Assembly (NCBI RefSeq): GCF_004359215.1 | Contig: NC_090615.1 | Span: forward strand, 6,695,886 to 6,725,476 | Reading direction: 5' to 3' | DNA: 29,591 bases | Source: Bremia lactucae | Taxonomy: Eukaryota > Oomycota > Peronosporomycetes > Peronosporales > Peronosporaceae | Shown: positions 8,790 to 18,178 of the stretch, one piece after another | Numbering within the stretch: position 1 is the first letter of the stretch | Layout of the letters: every line of letters starts with the position of its first letter | The notes under the pieces: generated by a model | Database searches by the model: none | What the model saw: the letters and a program-made list of their open reading frames with translations, nothing else | What the model was told of the DNA's origin: nothing | Made by a program: the position numbers and the translations under genes

Positions 8790-9720
8790 GGCTCAAATGC
8801 AATTCCCGCGGAAGGATGTTTTGTTGAACTCCATGGGAAAGTCAACTATCTTTCCGCGTTGTAGTTAAAGGATGGCTACTATCAGGTACTCGAGAGAGTC
8901 TGATATAGCCAAAACAGCTGTAAAACGCACCAGCGACATTCATTGAGTGGTGATTCACGTGATGCGTCAGTACCGTGCCGAGGCGCCCCATTACTTTGAC
9001 GATCCGAGGACGGCTTAAGAGAAATAAAGTCGCATAAGCGTCATTTAGACGCTGTTTAGACTGTGGAGGGCGCCCAATGGTACGTCAACTTGCAAAAGTG
9101 CGTCATAGGGATCCCCGAGTTAGCTGTGCTGGGTTGCATCGTAGGTACAGATGGTGTACGAGCAGACCCGAACAAGGAAAAATCGGTAAAAAAATCGCCA
9201 ATTTCACGACATGTGAAGGTTTTGCGCCAATTTCTAGGGCTCGCTAATTATTTGCATAAGAATAGCAAGAAATTAATGAATAATTTTGCTGAACGAACTA
9301 AACTATTGTCTGACCCTTTAAAAAAGGTTGCAGAATGGGTTTGGTTAAAGAACAAGATGATGCGTTCACATCCGTGAAGCAATCTCTTGTTCAAGCACCG
9401 GTCTGGCATTGCCAAACGCGGATAAGCTCTTTAATGTCGTCTGCGATTCAAGCAGTTTTGCAATCGGTAGCGCGCTCATGCAAATAGATGACGACGGCGA
9501 TGACCGTGTCATCTCTTATCAGTCCCGGCTTTCAAAAGCCGCGGAGCTGGATTACCCCGTGCGTGACAAAGAGCTAATTTCAATAATCTATGCTCTTGTC
9601 AAGTTTCGTGTGCATCTACTAGGCACCGAACCATTTGTGGTTCTTACGAATCACGCATCACTGCGGACCGCAATATTTTTTTTTAAATGGCAAGATGGCT
9701 TCACTCTTCTTAGAATATAA
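8790..9720 (+). pseudogene. Gypsy reverse transcriptase and RNase H remnant
   Basis: RT begins with FPRKDVLLNSMGKSTIF (about 8794-8845). RESDIAKTAV and HYFDD (about 8990) follow, the latter a decayed YxDD region. The thumb/connection part is clean at 9070-9358: VNLQKCVIGIPELAVLGCIV, GVRADPNKEK, LRQFLGLANYLHK. After a frameshift the RNase H runs from 9406 to 9720 with VVCDSSSFAIGSALMQ, YPVRDKELISIIYALVKFR and VVLTNHASLRTA. The acidic residue of the usual TDH motif is Asn (TNH), and a T-run at 9667-9676 shifts the end. Palm fingers are missing. Dead copy of the chromodomain-type Gypsy lineage. Confidence 0.82.
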
Positions 9721-11240
9721 TCTCAAGTTGAATAAGCCGGGTAAGTCGAGTGTATTGGCTGACGTTTTATCGTGCAGACGAAACTTCGAGGTAAGACACC
9801 AGGAAAGTGTGTCGTGCTAAAGCACAATTTCAGCCGTCAACGTTGGCAGCCATGAAAGCATACCACATGACAAACTCATTGGCCTCTGAAATTAAGGAGA
9901 GCTACAGTCAGGGCGAACATTGTCGCCTGCTATTGGATCACTTTGGTGGACGAAAGGTAACCTTCCGTCGCACCGATAGCTACGCTAAATCACTTTAGCT
10001 ACAGCGATACCTGTTATGGCATCAGCTGTCACCTTTTGATCCCTTGAGAATCTATGCGCATAATGACACATATCTCAAGCTAAAGATTCTTCACGAGCTC
10101 CATGATGCACCATCTAATGGGCATATGGGCCGTGAAAATACATTCTTACGAGTGTCAGAGAAATTTTGGTGGCCACATGGTGGCAAATTATATTTGCTCT
10201 TGCGAGCAGTGTCAGCGAATTAAGCCTGCGCTGTCCAGCAGTGCGCTATTAAAGCCACTGCCAAATTTAACGGATTCTTGAAGGTCGATCAGTCTGGGCT
10301 CATCGTCTTTGTAGATAGACTGAGCAAATGGTGCATTTAGCACCATGTTAAGCATCGATCGCAGGCAAGGAGGCAACTTTGTTGCTCCTGGATAATGTAT
10401 ACCGACTACACGGGATGCCCGAGTCCATAGTATCGGACCGGGATCCAAGTTTTACGTCTGGTTTTTGACGTCACGCGTTTGAGCAGCTAAGTAGTAAGTA
10501 CGATATGTCGACCGCAGATCATTTTTACCAGACCGGTGGCGAAACGGAACGTGCCAATCGGGTCGCGGCGGATAGATTGCAAAGGGTAGCTACTCCCAAA
10601 GAATGGCAGTCGCTAATGTGCGCAATTGCCCTTTGGGGAGTTTGCTATAAAAAACAAAGTCCACGCTAGTAGGGTTACACACCGTAATATTTAATGGACT
10701 GCGCTATCCTCGGACGCCAGTCTTGTTCGTGCGCAGCCGGAGTCTTAGTGAGGGGCCCATCACTCCACCAGGTACGACACAGTTTTTCAATATGACGATG
10801 ACCCGCCAGGGTATCATCTCAAAGACAGAAACTTGCCCTGGTGACCTTCCCGGGTTGGCAGGGTCAGTATGGAGTCACGACAAGAAATGCCTGAGCTCTC
10901 GAACAATATCGATATTTCGTTTTGTACACGACGTCCTATGACCGAGCTCTCCGTGTTGTCATCTGCGTGTTTGATGCTGAAAGCGTAAGCGAGGCTCAAC
11001 GCTTTGTGAACGAGCGATTAGCCATCACACGAAAAGTACGTGAAGCGATGGCAAGCGCACACGATAAGCAAAATGAATTTGCAGACCGAAATGGTCGCAA
11101 AAACAATGAACGCTTTAGTGTTGCAGATAAAGAACGATAAAGTACTGTTGCTCGACGTAAAAATGCAATTTCTGTACTACCTGGAGGGTACTACCAAACT
11201 ATTGCCACGTTTATCGGGCCTTCGAGCGTCGATCTGGTGA
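9721..11240 (+). pseudogene. Gypsy integrase remnant
   Basis: The zinc-binding part is visible at about 10036-10220: LHELHDAPSNGHMGREN supplies the two His, and after a frameshift CSCEQCQRIKPALSSSA supplies the two Cys. The core shows GLIVFVDRLSKW near 10300, VSDRDPSFTSGF near 10430-10465 with the second catalytic Asp, and GETERANRV near 10545 with the catalytic Glu. The first catalytic Asp region is not intact. The region after the core has EAMASAHDKQNEFADRNGRK at 11046-11105 and TTKLLPRL near 11195, the usual sequence before the GPF motif. Stops and frameshifts are frequent. Confidence 0.75.
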
Positions 11241-11559
11241 GCGAGACGGGGAAGATGAAAAACTTCAAGCCGAATGATCCTCCGACCCCGATATGGACTT
11301 GGAGAGCGGGAAATATCACGCGCGTAACGCGAATCCCTCAGCATCAACTTTCAAAAGGTCGAATCGAAGTTTCAGGCGTTGTAACTCGGACGATCCTTTG
11401 CGCGGACATCGTGAAGATCCGAAGTCAGTCGCGAGACTTGACTTTTGAGATCCCCGATCCGTCGTCAACAGAGCCTAGCGCCTTCGACCGAAGGGATGCG
11501 GGATAAGCCGCTGTGAGGTGGGCGAAATCACCACTCTTATCGGGCGCCACCTGCACTGA

Positions 11560-11760
11560 TGGATGCTTCTGGGAATCAACGCTTTCTTGTTGGCATGTTG
11601 GTTGCCCACTGCTCCGTGCAGAAGAAACATTAGATCGTCGTCCATTGAAGAGGATACCAAAAGAGCTTTGACTTTTTATAAAACGGTCGACGCGCTGCGC
11701 GTTGACGTTCCGGGCCTGATGTATGCCTATGAGAAGGAGCACCAAATGTCGCTCCGCTAA
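11560..11760 (+). pseudogene. Chromodomain end of the Gypsy integrase
   Basis: The frame ending with TAA at 11758-11760 reads DALRVDVPGLMYAYEKEHQM. Chromodomain-bearing integrases of oomycete Gypsy elements end with a VDVPGL block of this kind (family knowledge). The preceding segment has lost the YLVRWxGY core that is seen clearly at 21835-22035, so this is a shortened or shifted version. Confidence 0.5.
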
Positions 11761-12632
11761 ATTCGTATAGACTAGCAGGAGCGGCGTGATGAGAAGAAAC
11801 AGGAGGTACAGTACCGCCCATGCTTTCTCTCACATGCAAACAAGCAAAGTTCATTCGCTGCGACCGTTGGATTGCCACAGCGAAATGCGGCTGAAATCGG
11901 CGCAGGGATTCCGCTCCGTAATGGTCGATTGATATATTCGAATGCAACATGACCGAAATCGGAGAAACATGACCAAGTGATTTCCCATTAGCCTTCCTTG
12001 AGCTTTAACTGCCAGAATAATTATGTGCATCTAGAGTAGTGCGCTCTAGGAGCGACGCTTTTCGGCCATTGGGATGGAGGGGGCATAAGTGATATGCCAC
12101 CCGTCACATAGCCACGTTCGATACGACTGGCTTGTGACACCGACTGGACACGCTCACGTGCCGTCGGTGGAGCTTTTCGCTCAGGCTGTCTGTGTGAGAC
12201 CGTTGTAAATGATGGTCTGAACGACAGGTGTTGTGGTTTTACTCAACGGAGAAGCAGCTGCACCTCTAGGCAGCGCTCTAATTAATGATCGCTACGGTAG
12301 CCAGCGCAGACGCCGAGACATCATTAAAAATCATTGTTATCTCCATGTTAGGAGCAATAAGTGGGTAATAAAGTGCCATCAGCCTTTCTCATTAGCTTGC
12401 TGAACTCATCACTACTTTGAGGTGATGGCAGCGGTGTCGACTCATAGCAATCGACAAGAGCGGCGAATCTACACCCTCTCTGTGAAAGTGGGATGCATCA
12501 TTCAGTCCAGTTACGCGACAGCAGCAGTAGCTGTCAACCTTGTAACGGTGGCACTGAGCGACGGCGGCGTGTTGAAGCGGCGCGTGCACTTTGTGCGTGG
12601 ATGTGAGGGCGCCTTTTCAGACGACCCGTCAT
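11761..12632. other. Unassigned region between two Gypsy elements
   Basis: Expected to hold the 3' untranslated region and LTR of the element before it. A purine tract (gggatggaggggg, about 12070) is followed by agtgatatgccacccgtcac, which could be a polypurine tract/LTR junction. However, the sequence after it does not match the family-2 LTR. Short open frames here look accidental. Confidence 0.3.
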
Positions 12633-13062
12633 TGTTACGGGGTGTATCGTTACATGAAATTAATACGTAAAGATTGTTAATATATTATGTAACTGGTAGA
12701 TAAAATTTGGAGAATATCACTTTACATGGTAATATTCTAAAAGCGTATCCATTGGTAGATATAAACCATAATATCTACATTCTCCGCGGACCAGTCAGCG
12801 CTGGACGCGCGCAAAGAGAATGACAGATAAGACTTAATTACATGTTTTTATTACATTATAATTAAGTTAATATTAAGTAGAAAGACAAGAAAAACTTAAT
12901 TATTTTGATGCAGATTTTAATTAACCCTCTTTAAAGCAAGTGTTTTTAGAAAGTCTTCCTCTGCACGTACTATTGTACGTGAAGTGACGTGAGTTTCCAC
13001 TCGCACTGAGGCAGTGCGTAGTGGACTTGTACTGAAGCAGTACAAGTCGGCAGTGCGTTACA
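12633..13062 (+). repeat. 5' LTR of Gypsy family 1
   Basis: Begins tgttacggggtgtatcgtta and ends cagtgcgttaca; compared with the copy at 27662, three Cs are lost near the right end and one base differs at the left. About 430 bp. The right end contains the hairpin gacttgtact/agtacaagtc (13024-13048). The primer-binding site follows two bases later. Confidence 0.88.
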
Positions 13063-13064
13063 CC

Positions 13065-13073
13065 TGGTAGCAC
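13065..13073 (+). other. Primer-binding site, family 1
   Basis: tggtagcac starts two bases after the LTR end. The same 30 bases (to about 13094) are conserved after the LTR at 27662. The family-2 element shares just the first nine, which suggests that these nine are the pairing core. Confidence 0.65.
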
Positions 13074-13951
13074 TTTGTAGTCCGTCCAAGGACCACAGTT
13101 CTATCATCTAACATGGACATGTTACATTTAATGGAAATACGCGTCACGTTTCGCAGGATAGCAACTCCTTTCTAAGTGACATAGAAAGGAGCGCGGTCGA
13201 ACGAATGAGTTCGACCGCAGGGAACGATGCCATCTTGGTCATGCTGTCCTGTTTGGACAGAGATGCCCTCCGTTCAGCCATCGCCAAGTTCATACAACAT
13301 GAACTTGACGAGATGAAGGAGAAGGTAGTCTTGCTTAATCAGCAAGGTTCTCAATCGGAAGAACTGTTGAGGTTACAGCAGGTGAAGACCCCTGTACCTG
13401 GGACGACGAGCACGCTCGTCCGGAAACCTTAAAATTTGACATCTCTAAGATAGGGGAGTCGAAGAAGACCCCCTCTTAAGTTGGTTTGTTGAGTTGGACG
13501 ATGCCATAAGGGCTCGTCACATCGTCGACGAGCACATGCAAGTCGCATTTGCTCAGTCAAATTTGGCTGGTCGTGCCGAAATTGCGCGACCCATACGTCT
13601 TTGGGTCGTTAGAGGCTTTCAAAGCCCGGCTCAAAAAAACAGACGTTCTAATTGCCTAGGGCTGAGTTCAGAGCTCGGTCAAATCTTCTGAAACTCAAGC
13701 ATGGCAAGCTTGATGTTCACACTTATGCCAGCATATACGACTCTTAGCGAGTTGTATCACAAACAACCCAGTTCACGAACACTCGTTGATAACGGTGTCC
13801 ATGCAAGGTCTCACGGATTATTCCTTAAATACCCACCTGTTCCGCTTGGAACTGGACACGCTTGAAGAAGCAACATCCGTTGAACAGGAGGACTTTAGCT
13901 TGAGAAGGCTCAAGCTAGTTCGTCATAATATCGTCCTCCAAGACGACACGA
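13074..13951 (+). pseudogene. Gypsy gag remnant, first copy
   Basis: An ATG at 13113 corresponds to the MDML start of the second copy but its frame breaks at once. A second start at 13205 opens 75 codons: MSSTAGNDAILVMLSCLDRD, then a helical acidic stretch (HELDEMKEKVVLLNQQ), to a stop at 13432. Further pieces in shifted frames read LDDAIRARHIVDEHMQVAFA (about 13495), PPRAEFRA-like capsid sequence near 13650, and, at 13786-13950, VSMQGLTDYSLNTHLFRLEL, typical of the Retrotrans_gag C-terminus. The coding sequence then enters the N gap. Compared with the second copy this is about the same length, with different disabling changes. Confidence 0.8.
13165..13218 (+). promoter_or_regulatory. Two adjacent stem-loops in the Gypsy leader, gag ATG in the second loop
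   Basis: Stem 1: ctcctttct (13165-13173) with agaaaggag (13183-13191). Stem 2: gcggtcgaa (13193-13201) with ttcgaccgc (13210-13218), whose loop contains the ATG at 13205. The second copy has the same pair at 28198-28223 and 28224-28249, with a G-U in place of the outermost G-C of stem 2. Position between primer-binding site and gag suits an RNA packaging or dimerisation signal; that role is inference. Confidence 0.5.
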
Positions 13952-14530
13952 NNNNNNNNNNNNNNNNNNNNNNNNNNNNNNNNNNNNNNNNNNNNNNNNN
14001 NNNNNNNNNNNNNNNNNNNNNNNNNNNNNNNNNNNNNNNNNNNNNNNNNNNNNNNNNNNNNNNNNNNNNNNNNNNNNNNNNNNNNNNNNNNNNNNNNNNN
14101 NNNNNNNNNNNNNNNNNNNNNNNNNNNNNNNNNNNNNNNNNNNNNNNNNNNNNNNNNNNNNNNNNNNNNNNNNNNNNNNNNNNNNNNNNNNNNNNNNNNN
14201 NNNNNNNNNNNNNNNNNNNNNNNNNNNNNNNNNNNNNNNNNNNNNNNNNNNNNNNNNNNNNNNNNNNNNNNNNNNNNNNNNNNNNNNNNNNNNNNNNNNN
14301 NNNNNNNNNNNNNNNNNNNNNNNNNNNNNNNNNNNNNNNNNNNNNNNNNNNNNNNNNNNNNNNNNNNNNNNNNNNNNNNNNNNNNNNNNNNNNNNNNNNN
14401 NNNNNNNNNNNNNNNNNNNNNNNNNNNNNNNNNNNNNNNNNNNNNNNNNNNNNNNNNNNNNNNNNNNNNNNNNNNNNNNNNNNNNNNNNNNNNNNNNNNN
14501 NNNNNNNNNNNNNNNNNNNNNNNNNNNNNN
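13952..14530. other. Assembly gap of 579 N
   Basis: No sequence. The bases before it (gacgacacga) and after it (cacgttaag) occur in the second Gypsy copy at about 28992-29001 and 29582-29590, 580 bases apart. The missing part is therefore expected to be gag C-terminus and the first half of the protease. Open frames drawn across it have no meaning. Confidence 0.95.
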
Positions 14531-14531
14531 C

Positions 14532-14756
14532 ACGTTAAGTGATTTACAGTATGTTGATGATTTCATCGTACTGGATTTGGATGACAAATTTAATGTCATC
14601 CTAGGTTTACCTTGGCTCAGAAAGTATGAGCCAAGAATCAGCTGGCAGCATCGATCCGTAAAGATGCCTGTCACTTGTTCATCAGATTGCCATCTAATGA
14701 ACGGCTTGGACCGTCCACGAGCGTGTGGATGTACTACGAGTGATGCGATGACCTGA
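14532..14756 (+). pseudogene. Gypsy aspartic protease, C-terminal part, and start of spacer
   Basis: The frame from 14532 reads DDFIVLDLDDKFNVILGLPW, then ISWQHRSVKMPVTCSSDCH, and stops at TGA 14754-14756. ILGLPWL is the conserved C-terminal hydrophobic-Gly motif of retropepsin-like proteases. The active-site half would lie in the gap. The Cys-rich end (ACGCTTSD) is a family trait also seen, on the minus strand, at about 26100. Confidence 0.8.
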
Positions 14757-15569
14757 CTTGTGGAACGGTCATTATTACGACGGCACAAGATCAGAGTGTG
14801 ATTACTAATCACCCTGTGGAGTCAGCTGCCGGCAGCTGTGCGAATTCACATGCAGCGCCGAAAGTCCACCACTCGAATAAGTCGAGTGGATTGAGACATG
14901 AATGTACGCCTAGCGGGCGACATTCAAGGAGGATGCCGGTTGTCTAAAATGGACAACAGGATGATCCTAGGTCGAGTAGAGAATCAACCTTAGAGGACAC
15001 GACTGTGATAGCGCAACCACAGTTGGAAGACGTTGAGGAAATAAGCCCCACGTACTTGAGAAGAAGTCTCCTTAAATAGTTAATGCTGAAGTAAGTAGAC
15101 TTCAGCATCCCGAGGGATTGATCCCTCGGCAGCCTGTGGATAAATCCCAGGAAGGGACCAAGACATTGAATGTCTTGGTTAATGACGGATCAAGAAAAGG
15201 CGCTTATACTCTTGATCTGTATGCGCCTCCGAAGTTAACTTCAGAGATAACCAATTACTAACCCTAGAACCCAAGCGGTTCCTGAGAGATCTTCATAGTA
15301 ACAGAATCAAGCACATCTGGGTACTCGTCACAGAGGACGAATACGTAACCGATATTCGGTCAGCGGTAATTTTGTAGAGAGCGAACGGGTTCTCAGCAGC
15401 TCATCGATGGACGAAAGTGTCCTCGATGTGAAGACTCGGATTGAGAGATTTACTACTCAATCCTGGGAGTCAGTTAAGACAAATCCTTTATACAAGGATT
15501 GGATGAAATTCAGGGAATGTATTCCCTGAAGCATGTTCATGCGAGTTGCCTAAAGATTAAGGCACTCGA
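14757..15569 (+). pseudogene. Protease-RT spacer of the Gypsy element, decayed
   Basis: Interrupted frames. Recognisable words are NVLVNDGSRKGAYTLDLYAP (about 15170-15230), WVLVTEDEYVTDIRSAVI (about 15318-15370) and CELPKD (about 15540-15557). The same order is found in the displaced segment at 24440-24855, which confirms that this is element sequence. No separate gene. Confidence 0.7.
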
Positions 15570-16085
15570 CATGAGATCGAGCTCAAATCGGGCTCGAAGT
15601 ACTGTGTCTGACGCAGTGGCCACTGCCTCGTGAACAAGAACTTGCGATTGATAAATTCTTCATCGATCGATTAAAAGCGGATATGCGAGGGAGTCCCCCC
15701 CCCCCTCCCAGATAGCTCTCCGACCTTCTGTGTACGAGAGGTCACCGGACGTTGGCAGATAGTGCACGCATTCAATAAACTGAATGCTGCAACGGTACCG
15801 CTCAAACGCCGATACCACAAAAAGACGTAAGCATTGATGGTATGTCTTAGAGTACCGTCTTTCGTTTATGATCTGATGGATGGATTTTATCAGATCCTTA
15901 TGCGTCAACGGGACCCCCCGTACACAGCAGTGAGCACTCCCAGTGGGATGCTCTGGAAATGGCTAGTAAATGCCACAGGGCTTTGTAACGCCCCTACAAC
16001 ATTCAACAGATGAGTAACGAATCTGTTGAGACCAGTTCGAGAATTCGCACAGAGTTATTTTGACGATGTATTCGTCCGTAGATGG
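15570..16085 (+). pseudogene. Gypsy RT, N-terminal half
   Basis: Starts with HEIELKSGSKYC (about 15575), followed by decayed PLPREQ and SSPTF blocks, a run of 11 C at 15695-15705 that shifts frame, then LMDGFYQILMRQRDPPYTAV (about 15880-15930), TPSGMLWKWLV and SYFDDVFV (about 16055-16078). SYFDD is the YxDD catalytic motif of Gypsy RTs. Numerous shifts and stops. The normal continuation is not downstream in this orientation but inverted at 16086-16455. Confidence 0.75.
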
Positions 16086-16455
16086 GCGTTTGCATCAATC
16101 TTTGCGTGATACCTTCGAAGGAACGCGGACAATCAGCGTTCCATAGCCTTTTTTGTCTTTTTTCAAGAGACGAGAGAGATGAACTGTAATCTCTGCAAAT
16201 TTGCGAGAGTACTTGTGCAAGTACACCGCTAATCCAAGGAACTTTCTAAAATCTTGACATCAACTGGAACTGGCCAGTCGGTAATTGCCTTGATCTTTTC
16301 GGAATCAGGGCGCACGCCGTGTTTACCGACGATGCACTCAAGAAGTGGTATTTCCTAGCAGCGAAATTACACTTTTTGAGATTTCCTTACAAATAATGCT
16401 TTCGCATAAGTGTAAGAACCTGACAAACGTGAGTTTAATGAACTTCCACGTCTGG
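16086..16455 (-). pseudogene. Inverted middle piece: RT thumb and start of RNase H
   Basis: On the minus strand from 16455: VLTLMRKHYL, LKKCNFAA, CALIPKRSRQ in one frame and KFLGLAVYLHKYSRKFAEIT with VHLSRLLKKD in others, ending with CPRSFEGITQRLMQ near 16090. These are exactly the words that should join the RT part ending at 16085 to the RNase H part beginning near 16460. About 370 bases are thus inverted in place. Confidence 0.75.
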
Positions 16456-16459
16456 CTTT

Positions 16460-16800
16460 CCGTCCTTGGATCGGCTTAGCGATTTCGGTATCCGCTATGC
16501 GTTAATGCAAAACGATACAGACGGCGCGAAGCACGCCATCTGTTACCAATCGCGTTAGCTGTAACCAGCTGAATGCAATTACCCAGTGTTTGACAAGGAA
16601 CTCCTTCCCATGAAATTTGCACTGGCTAAGTTTTAGGGTCTATCTCGTAGGAGATACACCGTTCATCGTATATACGGGTCATGCGTCATTACGCACGGGC
16701 GTAAATGGCCCACACCTCTCGCAAAGAATGGCAAGGTGGAAATCCTTCTTCGCGGAGTATAAATTCTCCGTGGAATATAACCAGGACGACGTAATGTCGT
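16460..16800 (+). pseudogene. Gypsy RNase H, C-terminal part
   Basis: RYALMQNDTDGAKHAICYQS (about 16492-16550), then YPVFDKELLPMKFALAKF, and the frame 16617-16922 with FRVYLVGDTPFIVYTGHASL, HLSQRMARWKSFFAEYKFSV. The usual TDH acidic residue is Gly here (TGH), a catalytic loss independent of the TNH at about 9650. The end VSSLMRYHADPISSRL is a decayed form of the spacer before the integrase. Confidence 0.78.
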
Positions 16801-17740
16801 CGCTGATGCGTTATCACGCCGACCCGATTTCGAGCCGGCTGCGCATCCCAACAGTGACAACAATCCCACTGTTGCAATACTCATTTCAAGTATTCCGTCA
16901 TCATCCTTGTTTGATGACATAAAGAAAGCCAACGCAGAAGATAAAGACCTGCGTTTAACGGATCATCCGATGACTCCATTCGATAAACCTTTAAAAAAAT
17001 TATTGGCTTTATATCGATCATCATCCGATTGATACACAACACGCAACGGCTTATTGTATTACACAGCCGTTGACAGCGACACTCCACTTGTCATCGTCCC
17101 CACTCACAATAATTTTCGCTTACGCATCATGTACGAGTGTCACGATGCACCAACGAGTGGGCATCGTGGGCGTAAGATATGTCAACGTGTGAAGTCTAGC
17201 CTTTTATCCCGTGCACCTCTCCAACCTCTACCACTTCCGCCAGAATGTTGGCAGTCCGTGTCTATGGACTACGGCTTCGGATTTTCCGAAGACGATCACA
17301 AAAACAATGGAATCATTGTTTTTGTAGACAGATTCAGCAAGATGGTACATTTTGCTGCAGTTCCCGAGTCAATAACGGCTCCGAGCTGTGCCCATGTCTT
17401 TATCGACACGGTATTCAAACTCCACGGTTAATCTCGTGAATTGGTCTCTGATAGAGATCTACTCACGGCGGAGTTTTGGCAATCCCCGTTTCGATCTCCC
17501 GGAACACGGCTGACTATGTCAACTTCTGATTATCCAGAGACAGATGGTCAGACTGAACGCGTAAATCGCGTCCTCGGAGAGATACTTCAAGGTTACGTCC
17601 AATCGTATCTGAATGGAGCGAGTTTTTGCCGATGGCCGAAATCGCCATCAACATTTCGGTGCATGCGTCTACTACACACCATTCTTCGTGAATGGCTTAC
17701 GTTATCCATGCATACCCACCCAATTAGAGAAATCCTCTAG
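16801..17740 (+). pseudogene. Gypsy integrase, zinc region truncated
   Basis: From about 16960 the frames read AEDKDLRLTDHPM, YRSSSD and a 125-codon stretch (17054-17431) with TPLVIVPTHNNFRLRIMYEC, HDAPTSGHRGRKICQRVKSS, WQSVSMDYGFGF (first catalytic Asp), GIIVFVDRFSKMVHFAAVPE. After a stop, the frame from about 17435 has LVSDRDLLTAEFWQSPFRS (second Asp) and ETDGQTERVNRVL (Glu). Compared with the family, about 30 residues are missing between GHRGR and CQRVK, which removes one Cys of the His2Cys2 zinc site. The C-terminal linker is gone after about 17740. Confidence 0.83.
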
Positions 17741-18178
17741 GTATAGAGATAATAGTTTTTATACTCCTCCATCTCTTTCTTATAGGTAATATTTTTTTAT
17801 GGAGTGGGACACCCCATTAGGATTATGATTCCACTTTCAAGGTAAAAAAGCAAGAGAAGAATACACATAGCTTCTCTTCTCATGTCAGAACAAGCTGCCG
17901 GAAATATCATATGGACCGCACAGATATAACTTAAAATAAGGGATCTTGATATAAAATGATTTATAGCGGTGGTGTGACGGGGTACAATTCGGTTGTTAAA
18001 ACGTAACAAGATGCGTACACTAAGGCTAAAATACTCTTCTCTCTGAATATTGATAATTCATATTTATTTATCGTATCAGGTGCCATTCAATTTTGGTGGC
18101 CGAATCTATTTTAAGATGATAAGGATAAGGTATTTTGATTTAGATATAGATAAAGATAAAATCTAATTCAAAACAAAA
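17741..18178. other. AT-rich region after the integrase
   Basis: Expected to hold the element's 3' end, but no family-1 LTR can be aligned. tgtgacggggtacaattcgg at 17973-17992 resembles the first ten bases of the family-1 LTR (tgtaacgggg) but not the rest. No gene. Confidence 0.35.

Larger units (their letters stand above)
7320..11760. mobile_element. Gypsy family-2 chromodomain-type element with inverted 5' half
   Basis: The minus strand 8570-7320 carries LTR, primer-binding site, gag, protease end and the protease-RT spacer. The plus strand 8790-11760 carries RT, RNase H, integrase and the end of a chromodomain. The two halves contain complementary, non-overlapping parts of one Gypsy element and sit head to head, so the simplest reading is one element whose 5' half was inverted in place. 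Two fragments lying side by side by chance is the alternative. No 3' LTR of family 2 is recognisable after 11760. Confidence 0.6.
12633..17740 (+). mobile_element. Gypsy family-1 element, first copy, 3' LTR missing
   Basis: Order on the plus strand: LTR 12633-13062, primer-binding site 13065, gag 13074-13951, assembly gap, protease end 14532, spacer, RT 15570-16085, an inverted piece 16086-16455, RNase H 16460-16800 and integrase to 17740. No family-1 LTR follows. tgtgacggggtacaattcgg at 17973 is at best a distant LTR start. All frames are broken. The colinear second copy from 27662 confirms family and order up to the protease. Confidence 0.85.

Noticed and set aside
11425..11950. Overlapping minus-strand frames of 60-106 codons
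   Set aside because: Antisense to integrase and chromodomain remnants; no motif of their own.
12422..12670. 82-codon plus-strand frame before the family-1 LTR
   Set aside because: Runs into the LTR start and resembles no family; probably chance.
13786..14812. Long open frames on both strands across the N block
   Set aside because: They exist only because N codons carry no stops. The real content is gag and protease remnants.
15695..15705. Run of 11 C in the RT remnant
   Set aside because: A homopolymer that shifts the frame of an already dead copy; could be a sequencing or polishing error, and no function is suggested.
17973..18060. Possible 3' LTR of the first family-1 element (tgtgacgggg)
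   Set aside because: Only the first ten bases resemble the family-1 LTR; the following sequence and the right end do not align.
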